Assembly (NCBI GenBank): GCA_030639555.1 | Contig: DAOWCM010000034.1 | Coordinates: 1 to 12,156 of the forward strand | Source: Candidatus Eiseniibacteriota bacterium | GTDB lineage: Bacteria > Joyebacterota > Joyebacteria > Joyebacterales > Joyebacteraceae | DNA: 12,156 nt | Reading direction: 5' to 3' | In this document: positions 1-6,724 of the stretch, piece by piece | How positions within the stretch are numbered: the first letter of the stretch is position 1 | Layout of the letters: every line of letters starts with the position of its first letter | Notes under the pieces: model-generated | The model's input: the letters and a program-made list of their open reading frames with translations, nothing else | Database searches by the model: none | What the model was told of the DNA's origin: nothing | Made by a program: the position numbers and the translations under genes

Positions 1-2352
1 ACCGTGTCCGGGAAGATACACATCGGCCACGTCTTCAGCTACGTGTAGGCCGAGGTGGTCGCGGGCTACTGGCGGATGCGCGGGCACAACGTCTACTACC
101 CGTTCGGGTTCGATGACAACGGACTCCCGAGTGAGCGGCTGGTCGAGAAGGAGAAGGGCGTCAAGGCGACGGAGGTGGGCAGGGAGAAGTTCGTCGAGAT
201 GTGCCTCGAGCTCACGAAGCAGTACGAGGTGGACTTCATCGCGTTCTGGAAGAGCCTGGGGCTCTCGGTCGATTGGGAAGAAGACTACTCGACCATCGAC
301 CCGCGCTCTCAGCGGATCTCGCAGCGCTCCTTCCTCGACCTCTACAAGAAGGGCCGTGTCTACCGGAAGGAAGCACCCACGCTCTGGTGCCCCGAGTGTC
401 ACACGGCCATCGCGCAGGCGGAGATCGAGGACGCGGAGCATGATTCCGTCTTCTACGACGTGGCATTCGGCCTGGGGGATGAGGACCTCGTCATCTCGAC
501 CACACGTCCGGAGCTTCTGCCCGCGTGCGTCGCCATGTTCGCGCACCCGGACGACGAGCGCTACTCCGCGCTCATCGGGAGGAGCGCGACCGTTCCCATC
601 TTCGGCCACGAAGTGCCGATCATGCCCGACGAGAAGGCCGACCCCGAGAAGGGCACGGGCCTCGTCATGTGCTGCACGTTCGGTGACACCACGGACATCG
701 CCTGGTGGCAGGAGCATGGGTTAGGGACGCGCATCGTCTTCGACGAGGGCGGCCTCATGAACGAACTCGCACCGGGCTACGAGGGGCTCTCGCTCAGAGA
801 GGCGCGGAAGAAGATAGTCGTGGACCTCGAGGCTGCCGGCCGCCTGCGCGGTCAGAGGCCCATCACGCACGTCGTGAACGTCCACGAGCGGTGCGGCACA
901 GGGATCGAGTTCTCGGTCGCCGCGCAGTGGTTCGTCCGGGTGCTGGATATCAAGGATGAGATCCTCGACGCCGGAGCGAAGGTCCAGTGGTGCCCCGAGT
1001 TCATGGCAGTCCGCTTCCAGAACTGGGTGGAGAACCTCGCGTGGGACTGGTGCATCTCCAGGCAGCGGTACTACGGCGTGCCGTTCCCGCTCTGGGTCTG
1101 CGGAGGTTGCGGTGAGGTTGTTCTGGCGGAGGACTCGCAGCTGCCGGTCGATCCGACCGTGACGGCGCCGCCCGTCGACGCGTGCCCGAAGTGCGGGTCC
1201 GCTGAGCTCGTTCCCGAGCGAGATGTCATGGATACCTGGATGACCTCGTCCTGCACTCCGTTCATCAACCTCGGGTGGGGTGAGGAGGACTCCCGTGTGG
1301 AGCGCTTCAAGAAGGACGGAGTCGACGGCGGGCCCGAGTACCTGATGGACCTGCGCCCGCAGGCGCACGACATCATCCGGACGTGGGCGTTCTACACCGT
1401 GGTCAAGGGTATGCTGAACGAGGGGAAGATCCCATGGCGCACGGCCATGATCTCCGGGCACACGCTGCATCCGGACCGCGCGAAGATAAGCAAGTCGAAG
1501 GGCGCGACGGGCGCGGCTCCCAGCGACATCGTCGCGGAACGTTCCGCCGATGTCGTGCGTTACTGGGCGAGCTCGACCAGGCTGGGAACCGATACCATTC
1601 TCGCCGAGGAGCCGCTCGATGCCGGGCACAGGCTCGTGGTCAAGCTGTGGAACGCGTCCAAGTTCGCGATCATGCGCCTGGAGGACTACGACGGGGGCGC
1701 CGAGCGGGAGCTGGGGACCATCGACCGATGGCTCCTGGCAGAGCTCCGGCTGGCCGCCGCGAAGGCGACGCGGAGCTTCGGAGTCTGCGACTACCACGGC
1801 GCGCTCGAGGCGGGCGAGCGCTTCTTCTGGCACGACCTCTGTGATAACTACATCGAGATAGCCAAGAAGCGCCTCTACGGTGACGAGGGCTGCGACGAGG
1901 CCGGACGGCGCGGCGCGCAGTATGCGCTCTACCAGGCGCTTCTCGCGTCGCTTAAGCTCTTCGCGCCGATAATGCCGCACATCACCGAGGAGATTCACTC
2001 GCTCTTCTTCGCTGAGCGCGAGGACGTCGAGTCGATACACGTGTCCGCCTGGCCCGAGCCGCGGGACGAGTGGGACGATCCCGAGGCGCTCGAGGCGGGG
2101 CGCATCACTCTTGCGGTAATAGAGGGCATGCGGAAGGTCAAGTCGATGAGCAAGGTCTCGGTCGCGACGCCCGTGGGCGTGCTGACCGTAGCCTGCGACG
2201 CTGTGACATGGCAGAAGATCGAACCGATGTCGACGGAGCTCCGTGACGTGTCGAACGCGCGGAGCGTCAAGCACGTCGATGTCGGGGGTGAAGGCTTCGT
2301 GGACACGGACATCGCGGGTCTTCAGGTCGCAGCAGAGCTCGTCGAGGAATAG
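1..2352 (+). CDS. valS: Valyl-tRNA synthetase, type 2 (archaeal/actinobacterial-like); 5' partial, in-frame TAG
   Basis: Charges tRNA-Val with valine in the cytoplasm. Reading frame 1 is open from base 1 except for a TAG at 46-48. Numbering codons from base 1: class I HIGH signature at codons 7-10 followed by VFSY; DDNGLPSERLVEK block typical of type 2 ValRS rather than the WDHAG block of the common bacterial type; CxxC pairs at codons 130/133, 367/370 and 395/398, probably zinc knuckles; CP1 editing domain beginning near TTRPE (codons 167-171) and including a KGTGLVMCC segment; second class I signature as KISKS at codons 495-499; then the helical anticodon-binding domain. It ends without an obvious long coiled-coil tail, as in shorter type 2 enzymes. 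The first residues of the protein lie left of the window. A GTG at 55 gives an uninterrupted 765-codon frame, but that product would lack HIGH and should be inactive, so I annotate the whole frame. GT9 starts 35 bases downstream and may be co-transcribed. Confidence 0.93.
46..48 (+). other. In-frame TAG stop inside valS
   Basis: Codon 16 of the visible valS frame, six codons after HIGH, is TAG. In type 2 ValRS proteins this spot, in the HVFSY-x-Q stretch, is usually glutamine (recalled, not aligned here), and CAG to TAG is a single C-to-T change. Family similarity continues without a break on both sides. TAG ends five of the ten other complete reading-frame ends visible here (valS itself, GT4, the membrane protein, the second lipoprotein, the histidine phosphatase), so wholesale reassignment of TAG is unlikely. 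A sequencing or assembly error, a strain-level nonsense mutation, or local suppression are the options. Confidence 0.9.
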
Positions 2353-2374
2353 CGTTCGGTCCCAAAGCTGGCAC

Positions 2375-2380
2375 GGAGGT
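2375..2380 (+). promoter_or_regulatory. Shine-Dalgarno for the GT9 gene (GTG start)
   Basis: GGAGGT lies 7 bases before the GTG at 2388 and is the reason for choosing this non-ATG start. No ATG near the beginning of the frame has a comparable site. Confidence 0.75.
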
Positions 2381-2387
2381 AGCTCCC

Positions 2388-3485
2388 GTGGCACTCAGGA
2401 AACGAAAGCTGGTCGAACTGCCCGACAGACCCAAGCTCCTTGTGATGGAGACCGGACCCATCGGAGAGCTCCTGGTCATAACGCCCGCGCTTCGTGCCAT
2501 CGGCAAGGCCTTTCCCTCGGCCGATGTGACCGTTATGGTACGTCCCGGTTCGGCGCCGGTACTGGTCGGCAATCCCTACGTGAAGAAGCTCCTGCCGCTC
2601 GTCGGTCGGGAGCGCAAGGGCTTTCTGGGACTCATGCGTATGGCCTCGTGGGTCCGATCCCAGGACTTCGACGCCGTGCTCGTGCTGCACACCTCCTTCC
2701 GGAGCGCGCTCATCGCACTGATGGGCGCCGTACCCGTGCGGGCCGGGCTCTCCGATGAGGGCCGGGGTTTCCTTCTCTCGCACAAGAGGCCGTGGGACCG
2801 CACCGCGTACGAGGTCGACGAGCATCTCGCGGTGCTGGAGCTTGTCGGTATACCTGCTGATGGACAGGAGTTGGAGCTCTTCCTGACGGAGGATGAGCGG
2901 CGTTTCGCTCGGAGGTCCATCCGCGGAACGCCGGAACACGGCCGGTTGGTCGGACTTCACCCCGGCGCCAGCCACGCGAACCGCCGATGGCCTGTCAGGC
3001 TCTTCGTTGAGCTGGCCGCCAGGCTCGAGCGTGACGCGGGTGTCACCCCCGTCTTCTTCTTCGGTCCCAGAGAAGAGGACCTCGCACACGGCGTGACCGA
3101 ACTCCGCGAGAGGAACGGGAAGGGTCTTCCCGTCATGCTGCGCCCGGGGAACATACGCTTGCTGGCCGCGGCGTTCGAGCTCATGGACGTCGTGGTGACC
3201 AACAACACCGGTCCGATGCACGTCGCCGCCGCGGTCAGAACGCCCGGCGTGTTCATCAGCGGCCCCACGCCCGTCGAGAGATGGCATCCGTCCGGTCCGC
3301 TCAACACGCCTATCTTCAGCAGGGACGTCGAGTGTCGCCCTTGCGACCTGCCCCACTGCAGGCTCGACAGACTCGCCTGCATGGAGGACGTCAGCGTGGA
3401 CTCCGTCGTCGAGGCCGTCCTGAGCCATCTTCTGAGGGAGGGGTCGTCGGCCGTGCCGCAGGGCAGCGAGGCTTCCCGGGAGTGA
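2388..3485 (+). CDS. Glycosyltransferase family 9 (ADP-heptose:LPS heptosyltransferase-like)
   Basis: 365 residues, the usual size of GT9 enzymes, which move heptose from ADP-heptose onto lipopolysaccharide core at the inner face of the inner membrane. N-terminal Rossmann half: beta strand then METGPIGELLVITPALRAI (residues 20-38), the place of the family's GD..LTTP motif. C-terminal half: HPGA (191-194) with RRWP shortly after, VTNNTGPMHVAAA (270-282), SGPTPVERWHP (291-301), and a cysteine-rich tail CRPCDLPHC (316-324) plus C331, common in GT9. Two usually acidic sites differ: Glu27 where Asp is typical in GD, and Asn273 where NDTG or NDSG is typical; the Asn variant does occur elsewhere in GT9. 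GTG start with a good Shine-Dalgarno. First of a compact four-gene run and likely in one transcript with the Mut7-C gene 11 bases on. The acceptor and exact sugar cannot be read from sequence. Confidence 0.9.
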   Translation: MALRKRKLVELPDRPKLLVMETGPIGELLVITPALRAIGKAFPSADVTVMVRPGSAPVLVGNPYVKKLLPLVGRERKGFLGLMRMASWVRSQDFDAVLVLHTSFRSALIALMGAVPVRAGLSDEGRGFLLSHKRPWDRTAYEVDEHLAVLELVGIPADGQELELFLTEDERRFARRSIRGTPEHGRLVGLHPGASHANRRWPVRLFVELAARLERDAGVTPVFFFGPREEDLAHGVTELRERNGKGLPVMLRPGNIRLLAAAFELMDVVVTNNTGPMHVAAAVRTPGVFISGPTPVERWHPSGPLNTPIFSRDVECRPCDLPHCRLDRLACMEDVSVDSVVEAVLSHLLREGSSAVPQGSEASRE

Positions 3486-3496
3486 GGACCGCGCAC

Positions 3497-4003
3497 ATGG
3501 CCGAGACGGATGACAGACCTGCGTTCATTGCGGACGCCATGCTCGGGCGCCTGGCCCGGGCGCTCCGGATGCTCGGTCTCGACACGTTCTATCGTCCCGA
3601 TATCGACGACAACGAGCTTAAGATGACCGCCCTGCGCGAGGGCAGAGCGATACTGACGCGCGACCACGAGGTGGCCGACACGAACCTTCCCGTCACCGTG
3701 CTTCTGATCGAGAGCGACCACGTGGAGGAGCAGCTCCTGCAGACCGCGCGCGCCTTCCGCATCGCGCCCGGCGGCAGGCTCTTCTCGCGGTGCCTCATCT
3801 GTAACGTCGAGGTCGAGGACGTGGAGAAGTGCGAAGTGAGAGAGCGCGTGCCGGAGTACGTGTACGAGACGCAGGAGCGCTTCTCCCGGTGCCCCTCCTG
3901 CGGGCGAGTCTACTGGCCCGCTACACACGTCGAGCGCGCCCGCAAGTGGATCGCGGAAGTTCTGGGTGCGAACGCGTTGGAGGACGCCGATGGCAACTCG
4001 TAA
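3497..4003 (+). CDS. Mut7-C RNase-domain protein with C-terminal zinc ribbon
   Basis: 168 residues. Matches the Mut7-C family (PF01927, formerly DUF82), a PIN-like fold predicted to cleave RNA, named from the C-terminal region of C. elegans MUT-7. Visible hallmarks: IADAMLGRLARALRMLG (residues 11-27) with the leading Asp13, acidic DIDD at 35-38, TRDHE (54-58) with Asp56; these acidic residues are the likely metal-binding site. Then a zinc-ribbon-like half with CxxC at 99/102 and 132/135, the second in RCPSCGRVYW. The ATG at 3497 is preceded by GAGG about nine bases away; an alternative GTG at 3482 overlaps the GT9 stop (GTGA) and would add VRTAH. Its last 14 bases overlap the THEP1 gene, so the two are probably translationally coupled. 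Family assignment is strong; the RNase activity is inferred from fold predictions and not from the substrate context. Confidence 0.88.
   Translation: MAETDDRPAFIADAMLGRLARALRMLGLDTFYRPDIDDNELKMTALREGRAILTRDHEVADTNLPVTVLLIESDHVEEQLLQTARAFRIAPGGRLFSRCLICNVEVEDVEKCEVRERVPEYVYETQERFSRCPSCGRVYWPATHVERARKWIAEVLGANALEDADGNS
3979..3984 (+). promoter_or_regulatory. Shine-Dalgarno inside the Mut7-C gene, sets the THEP1 start
   Basis: GGAGGA lies 5 bases before the ATG at 3990. It decides between this ATG and an in-frame upstream candidate at 3966, which has no such site and would add eight residues not expected ahead of the P-loop strand. Confidence 0.75.
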
Positions 4004-4526
4004 GTGCAACCTCCTCATTACCGGTCGCCCCGGCGTGGGCAAGACGACCCTCATAGAGCGCGTGCTTGAGTTCATAGACGCCGACGTCGGGGGATTCTAC
4101 ACGTCCGAGATCCGCGAGGCGGACCGAAGGGTCGGTTTCTCGATCGTCGGGCTCAATGGAGAGAGGGGCGTGCTCGCACACGTGGACCTCAACGGGCCGT
4201 TCCGCGTCGGCAGGTATGGGGTTAACAAGGACGATCTGGAGCGAGTCGGCGTGAGCGCCATCGACGAGGCCATCGAGCGCTCGCGACTCATCGTAATGGA
4301 CGAGATCGGGCGCATGGAGCTCTGCTCCGACGCGTTCCAGGACGCGGTCCGGCGCGCCCTCGATTCTCGCGTGCCTGTTCTCGGCACGCTGCAGGAACGG
4401 AACAACGACTTCCTGAACGCTATCCGCGGCCGCGCCGACGTTGAGGTCATGCGTGTCACCACCTCCAACCGCGAGTGCATGGTGCCGGTGTTGAGGGACA
4501 GAGTCATGGAGCTCCTGAGCAGATGA
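3990..4526 (+). CDS. THEP1-type nucleoside-triphosphatase
   Basis: 178 residues, the typical length of the THEP1 NTPase family (PF03266), P-loop enzymes that hydrolyse nucleoside triphosphates in the cytoplasm; the physiological role is not settled. Walker A GRPGVGKTT at residues 12-20, directly after the first beta strand. Family blocks GGFYTSEIRE (34-43), RRVGFSIVGLNGERGVLAHV (46-65), Walker B LIVMDEIGRMEL (100-111) with Asp104/Glu105, VPVLGTLQ (128-135) and a VTTSNRE segment (156-162). The protein is intact. Start overlaps the end of the Mut7-C gene by 14 bases and its TGA overlaps the ATG of the GT4 gene (ATGA), so it is locked into the same translational unit. Its company here, a predicted RNase upstream and glycosyltransferases on both sides, does not reveal a substrate. 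Confidence 0.93.
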   Translation: MATRKCNLLITGRPGVGKTTLIERVLEFIDADVGGFYTSEIREADRRVGFSIVGLNGERGVLAHVDLNGPFRVGRYGVNKDDLERVGVSAIDEAIERSRLIVMDEIGRMELCSDAFQDAVRRALDSRVPVLGTLQERNNDFLNAIRGRADVEVMRVTTSNRECMVPVLRDRVMELLSR

Positions 4527-5653
4527 GCGATGAGTCCCGGAAGCTGTCCGTTCTGATCGGGATCACCTCCCGAAGCTGGGGCGGCAATGAAAAATGGGCT
4601 ACGGAGGCCGCCCGTGGGCTTCTGTGTCGGGGACACCGCGTCGTCGCGTTCTGGACCCACGCCACTATCCGCGCGGAGCTCGAGTCGCGCGGGATTCCAG
4701 CGCGTCGGGTCAGGCTGTGGGGGGACGTCAATCCCTTCGGGTTCTCAGCGCTCGTCCGACTGCTCCGCGGAATCCGGCCAGACGTGCTGATCCTCACCAA
4801 GCAGCGCGAGTACTGGATGGGTGGGCTGGCGTCGCGCATCACCGGCCGTCCGCTCGTCGTATTACGCCACGGCCTCAGGCGTCCGTTGCGGGAGGACTTC
4901 AAGCGCCGCTTAGCGTTCGGGCGCTTCGCGGACCTCGTCATTGTGAACTCAGGAGATGTGCGCGACACGCTCCTTGGATCCGAGTGGCTGGACCCGTCGA
5001 AGGTCCGCGTGCTTCTGAACGGCGTCGAGACCTCGAAGGTAGCGGACGGCGCGGGTCTCGACTTCATCGAGAGCCTGGGCATCGCGCCCGGCACGCCGGT
5101 CGTCGCGGGAGTGGGACGTCTCACCAGTCAGAAGGGGTTCGACGTTCTCATTCGAGCCATGGCGCTCGTGAGGGAGGAGATGTCGGGCACGCGGCTCGTC
5201 CTGGTCGGCGAGGGCAGTCAGCGGCGGAGCCTCGAGGAACTCGCACGTTCCGAAGGGCTGACTGACACCGTTGTCTTCGCGGGGTACCGCACCGATGTGC
5301 GCGAGATTCTCTCCGCGGTCGATGTCTACGCGCTCTCCTCGACGAACGAGGGCATGGCCAACACGCTGCTCGAGGCCATGTCTGTCGGCGCGCCCATCGT
5401 AGCGGCGGACGTGTCCGGCAGCCGAGAGGCCGTCCGCGACGGCGTGGACGGCCTCGTGATCCCTCCGTCGGACCCGACGGCGCTGGCCGGTGGGATCCTG
5501 ACGCTGCTCCGGGACAGGGAGCTTTCCGCCCGGCTGGGGGCGTCAGCCAGGCAACGCGCGGTCGAGTGCTTTGGTAGGGACAGGATGGCCTCGGAACTCG
5601 AGCAGCTGCTGTGGAGCGGGCTCAACGCCCGGGAGGAAAGCGAGCCAGCCTAG
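4523..5653 (+). CDS. Glycosyltransferase family 4
   Basis: 376 residues with the two-Rossmann (GT-B) layout of GT4 retaining glycosyltransferases, which use nucleotide sugars for envelope polysaccharide, LPS or glycolipid synthesis. N-terminal acceptor half opens with a strand and GGNEKW (20-25). C-terminal donor-binding half starts near VAGVGRLTSQKGFDVLI (194-210), followed by LVLVGEGSQR (225-234), VVFAGYRTDV (250-259) and the EX7E motif EGMANTLLE with Glu276 and Glu284, then APIVAADVSGSREAV and GLVIPPSDP near the end. The ATG at 4523 overlaps the THEP1 stop as ATGA, the classic coupling arrangement, so longer upstream frames are rejected. With the GT9 gene it suggests an LPS core or glycan assembly job. 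Stop codon coincides with that of the convergent membrane-protein gene. Confidence 0.92.
   Translation: MSDESRKLSVLIGITSRSWGGNEKWATEAARGLLCRGHRVVAFWTHATIRAELESRGIPARRVRLWGDVNPFGFSALVRLLRGIRPDVLILTKQREYWMGGLASRITGRPLVVLRHGLRRPLREDFKRRLAFGRFADLVIVNSGDVRDTLLGSEWLDPSKVRVLLNGVETSKVADGAGLDFIESLGIAPGTPVVAGVGRLTSQKGFDVLIRAMALVREEMSGTRLVLVGEGSQRRSLEELARSEGLTDTVVFAGYRTDVREILSAVDVYALSSTNEGMANTLLEAMSVGAPIVAADVSGSREAVRDGVDGLVIPPSDPTALAGGILTLLRDRELSARLGASARQRAVECFGRDRMASELEQLLWSGLNAREESEPA
5650..5653. other. CTAG shared by two convergent stop codons
   Basis: Bases 5651-5653 are the TAG of the + strand GT4 gene; reading the other strand, bases 5652-5650 are the TAG of the membrane-protein gene. The two coding regions therefore overlap by 4 bases with no intergenic space and no room for a terminator between them. 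Confidence 0.9.
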
Positions 5654-6066
5654 TGGTCTCCGCGAGCGGCGCGGCGGAACCGGGTCGGAGGCCACGTTCC
5701 CGCCTCCATGCCTCCCGCCAGAACGTAGAGGACACCGGAGACCGCGAGCGGAGCCGCTAGGAGGAGGGACGTCCGAACAAGCCCCGCCTGCGAGTAGACC
5801 TCGGCCTTGAGTAGCATCCACACGACGACCACCGCGAACTCGACGAGAAGCGCCGCGCCTGAGGCGGTCCTCCACTTGACTCCGAGCGCGGCGGTGCCGA
5901 CGGCGATGATCGTGAAGACGATCTTGACCACTGCCGTGGGCAGGTTCTCGCTTGCGGATGTGAGAGTTACTCCGAGCCAGAGCACCGTGAAAACCGGCGT
6001 CACCAGAGCGGCGACAAGCGCCACGGCCCACCAGCGATTGTAGTTCGTGTCGGCTGTCTCGTTCAT
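5650..6066 (-). CDS. Small four-helix membrane protein, unknown function
   Basis: 138 residues. I do not recognise the family. Four hydrophobic stretches are visible at about residues 13-36, 44-63, 69-88 and 95-118, separated by short loops. The N-terminus is short and polar (MNETADTNYNRWW) and the C-terminus ends in an Arg-rich tail RFRRAARGDH, which by the positive-inside rule suggests a cytoplasmic C-terminus. The frame continues upstream, but the ATG at 6066 has an AGGAAG Shine-Dalgarno 5 bases before it, and the added upstream sequence is Pro/Ser-rich with no membrane character. It is the only gene on the minus strand here, transcribed divergently from the lipoprotein block and converging head-on with GT4. 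It could be a generic inner-membrane protein; nothing in it points to a transporter or enzyme. Confidence 0.75.
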   Translation of the reverse strand: MNETADTNYNRWWAVALVAALVTPVFTVLWLGVTLTSASENLPTAVVKIVFTIIAVGTAALGVKWRTASGAALLVEFAVVVVWMLLKAEVYSQAGLVRTSLLLAAPLAVSGVLYVLAGGMEAGTWPPTRFRRAARGDH

Positions 6067-6071
6067 CGCGG

Positions 6072-6077
6072 CTTCCT
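6072..6077 (-). promoter_or_regulatory. Shine-Dalgarno deciding the membrane-protein start
   Basis: CTTCCT on the + strand reads AGGAAG on the - strand, 5 bases before the ATG at 6066. It favours this start over the ATG-initiated frame reaching back to 6324. Confidence 0.65.
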
Positions 6078-6199
6078 GTGTGAGGGGTTCTGCCGATGAA
6101 GGCGCCCACGCGAGTGAATCTACCGCCGTGAATGCGGGCTGTGCAAGGGATTTCGGAAGACTTCCTTGAGGGCTCTCGATGAGATAGAATCGTGGCCGA

Positions 6200-6205
6200 G
6201 GAGGT
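6200..6205 (+). promoter_or_regulatory. Shine-Dalgarno of the first lipoprotein gene
   Basis: GGAGGT 8 bases before the ATG at 6214. It selects this start over the in-frame upstream TTG at 6166, and gives a signal peptide of normal layout. Confidence 0.7.
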
Positions 6206-6213
6206 GGCATACA

Positions 6214-6711
6214 ATGACACTCAGATTCGGAGATACTGCTGGGAGAAGGTGCGTCGGAGTGCCCGCCATTGCCTTGCTCGTGCTCGTCTGCGCCGGTCTC
6301 GTCGCGTGCGGTTGCGCGCGTCAAGTCCCGCTGACGGAGCTGGGCCCATCCGGAGCAGTGGTCTGGGTCAGGCTGGCGACATCGGACGGCGAGGAGGTAA
6401 CCGGCCGCGTCGTCTCACTCGATGCCGGGTCGATGGTCGTCGCCTTGCGACACGCGATCGAGGGCGACGTCCGCGTGCGGGAGCGGGGCGGCGATCAGGC
6501 ACTTTACTCTGGTACGGAGCGGCTGCCGGGACGCTTCGTGCGCATCGATACGGATGAGGGCGAGCGCGTGGCCGTCGTGCACCGCACGTTCCAGGTTGTC
6601 GACATCGCTTCCGCGACGTTCCACGAAAGCGGAGGAGAGCGCTCGCTCTCCTCGATTCTGAGTCTTCTTCTCGGCCCGGCCGTCGGCGGGGCCCTGGCGT
6701 TCATCCTGTGA
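6214..6711 (+). CDS. Putative lipoprotein with C-terminal hydrophobic helix (paralogue 1)
   Basis: 165 residues, not a family I recognise. Type II signal peptide: basic n-region with RR at 11-12, hydrophobic core 16-30 and lipobox LVAC with Cys32 as the likely lipidated residue. The mature part (45-135) alternates short valine-rich strands with Gly/Asp turns, for example VVWVRLATSDGEEVTGRVVS (49-68) and a GRFVRIDTDEGERVAVV stretch (106-122), suggesting a small SH3- or Sm-like beta barrel. The last 20 residues (146-165) form a hydrophobic Gly/Leu-rich helix ending the protein. The next gene, 13 bases on, has the same order of parts and similar blocks, so the two look like tandem duplicates. 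First gene of the right-hand block, expressed presumably from the divergent region upstream. Location is envelope, probably periplasm-facing; function unknown. Confidence 0.8.
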   Translation: MTLRFGDTAGRRCVGVPAIALLVLVCAGLVACGCARQVPLTELGPSGAVVWVRLATSDGEEVTGRVVSLDAGSMVVALRHAIEGDVRVRERGGDQALYSGTERLPGRFVRIDTDEGERVAVVHRTFQVVDIASATFHESGGERSLSSILSLLLGPAVGGALAFIL

Positions 6712-6713
6712 GC

Positions 6714-6719
6714 AGGAGG
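6714..6719 (+). promoter_or_regulatory. Shine-Dalgarno for the second lipoprotein gene (GTG start)
   Basis: AGGAGG is 5 bases before the GTG at 6725 and begins only 3 bases after the previous gene's stop. It is the reason for accepting the GTG start. Confidence 0.75.
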
Positions 6720-6724
6720 CTGTC

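Larger units (their letters stand above)
6067..6213. promoter_or_regulatory. Divergent intergenic region with presumed back-to-back promoters
   Basis: 147 bases separate the membrane-protein gene (leftward) from the first lipoprotein gene (rightward), so both promoters probably lie here. It is visibly richer in A/T than the flanking genes near 6147-6190. A near-perfect inverted repeat GGAAG-A-CTTCC sits at 6155-6165 and could be an operator. TTGAGG (6166-6171) and TAGAAT (6185-6190) resemble -35 and -10 boxes, but the 13-base spacer is too short for a standard sigma-70 promoter, so I do not call a specific promoter. Confidence 0.45.

Noticed and set aside
46..48. TAG read as pyrrolysine or as a general Gln codon
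   Set aside because: No sign of pyl genes in the window, and TAG ends five genes here as an ordinary stop; an error or nonsense change is simpler.
721..2394. 557-codon open frame on the minus strand opposite valS
   Set aside because: Antisense to a clearly homologous gene; composition rich in Arg, Asp, Leu and Val with no recognisable motif. Long antisense frames are expected in GC-rich codon usage.
2322..3428. 368-codon minus-strand open frame opposite GT9
   Set aside because: Charged, low-information sequence fully antisense to a motif-bearing glycosyltransferase gene.
6166..6190. TTGAGG/TAGAAT as a sigma-70 promoter
   Set aside because: Spacer of 13 bases is too short, and the source lineage's promoter consensus is unknown.
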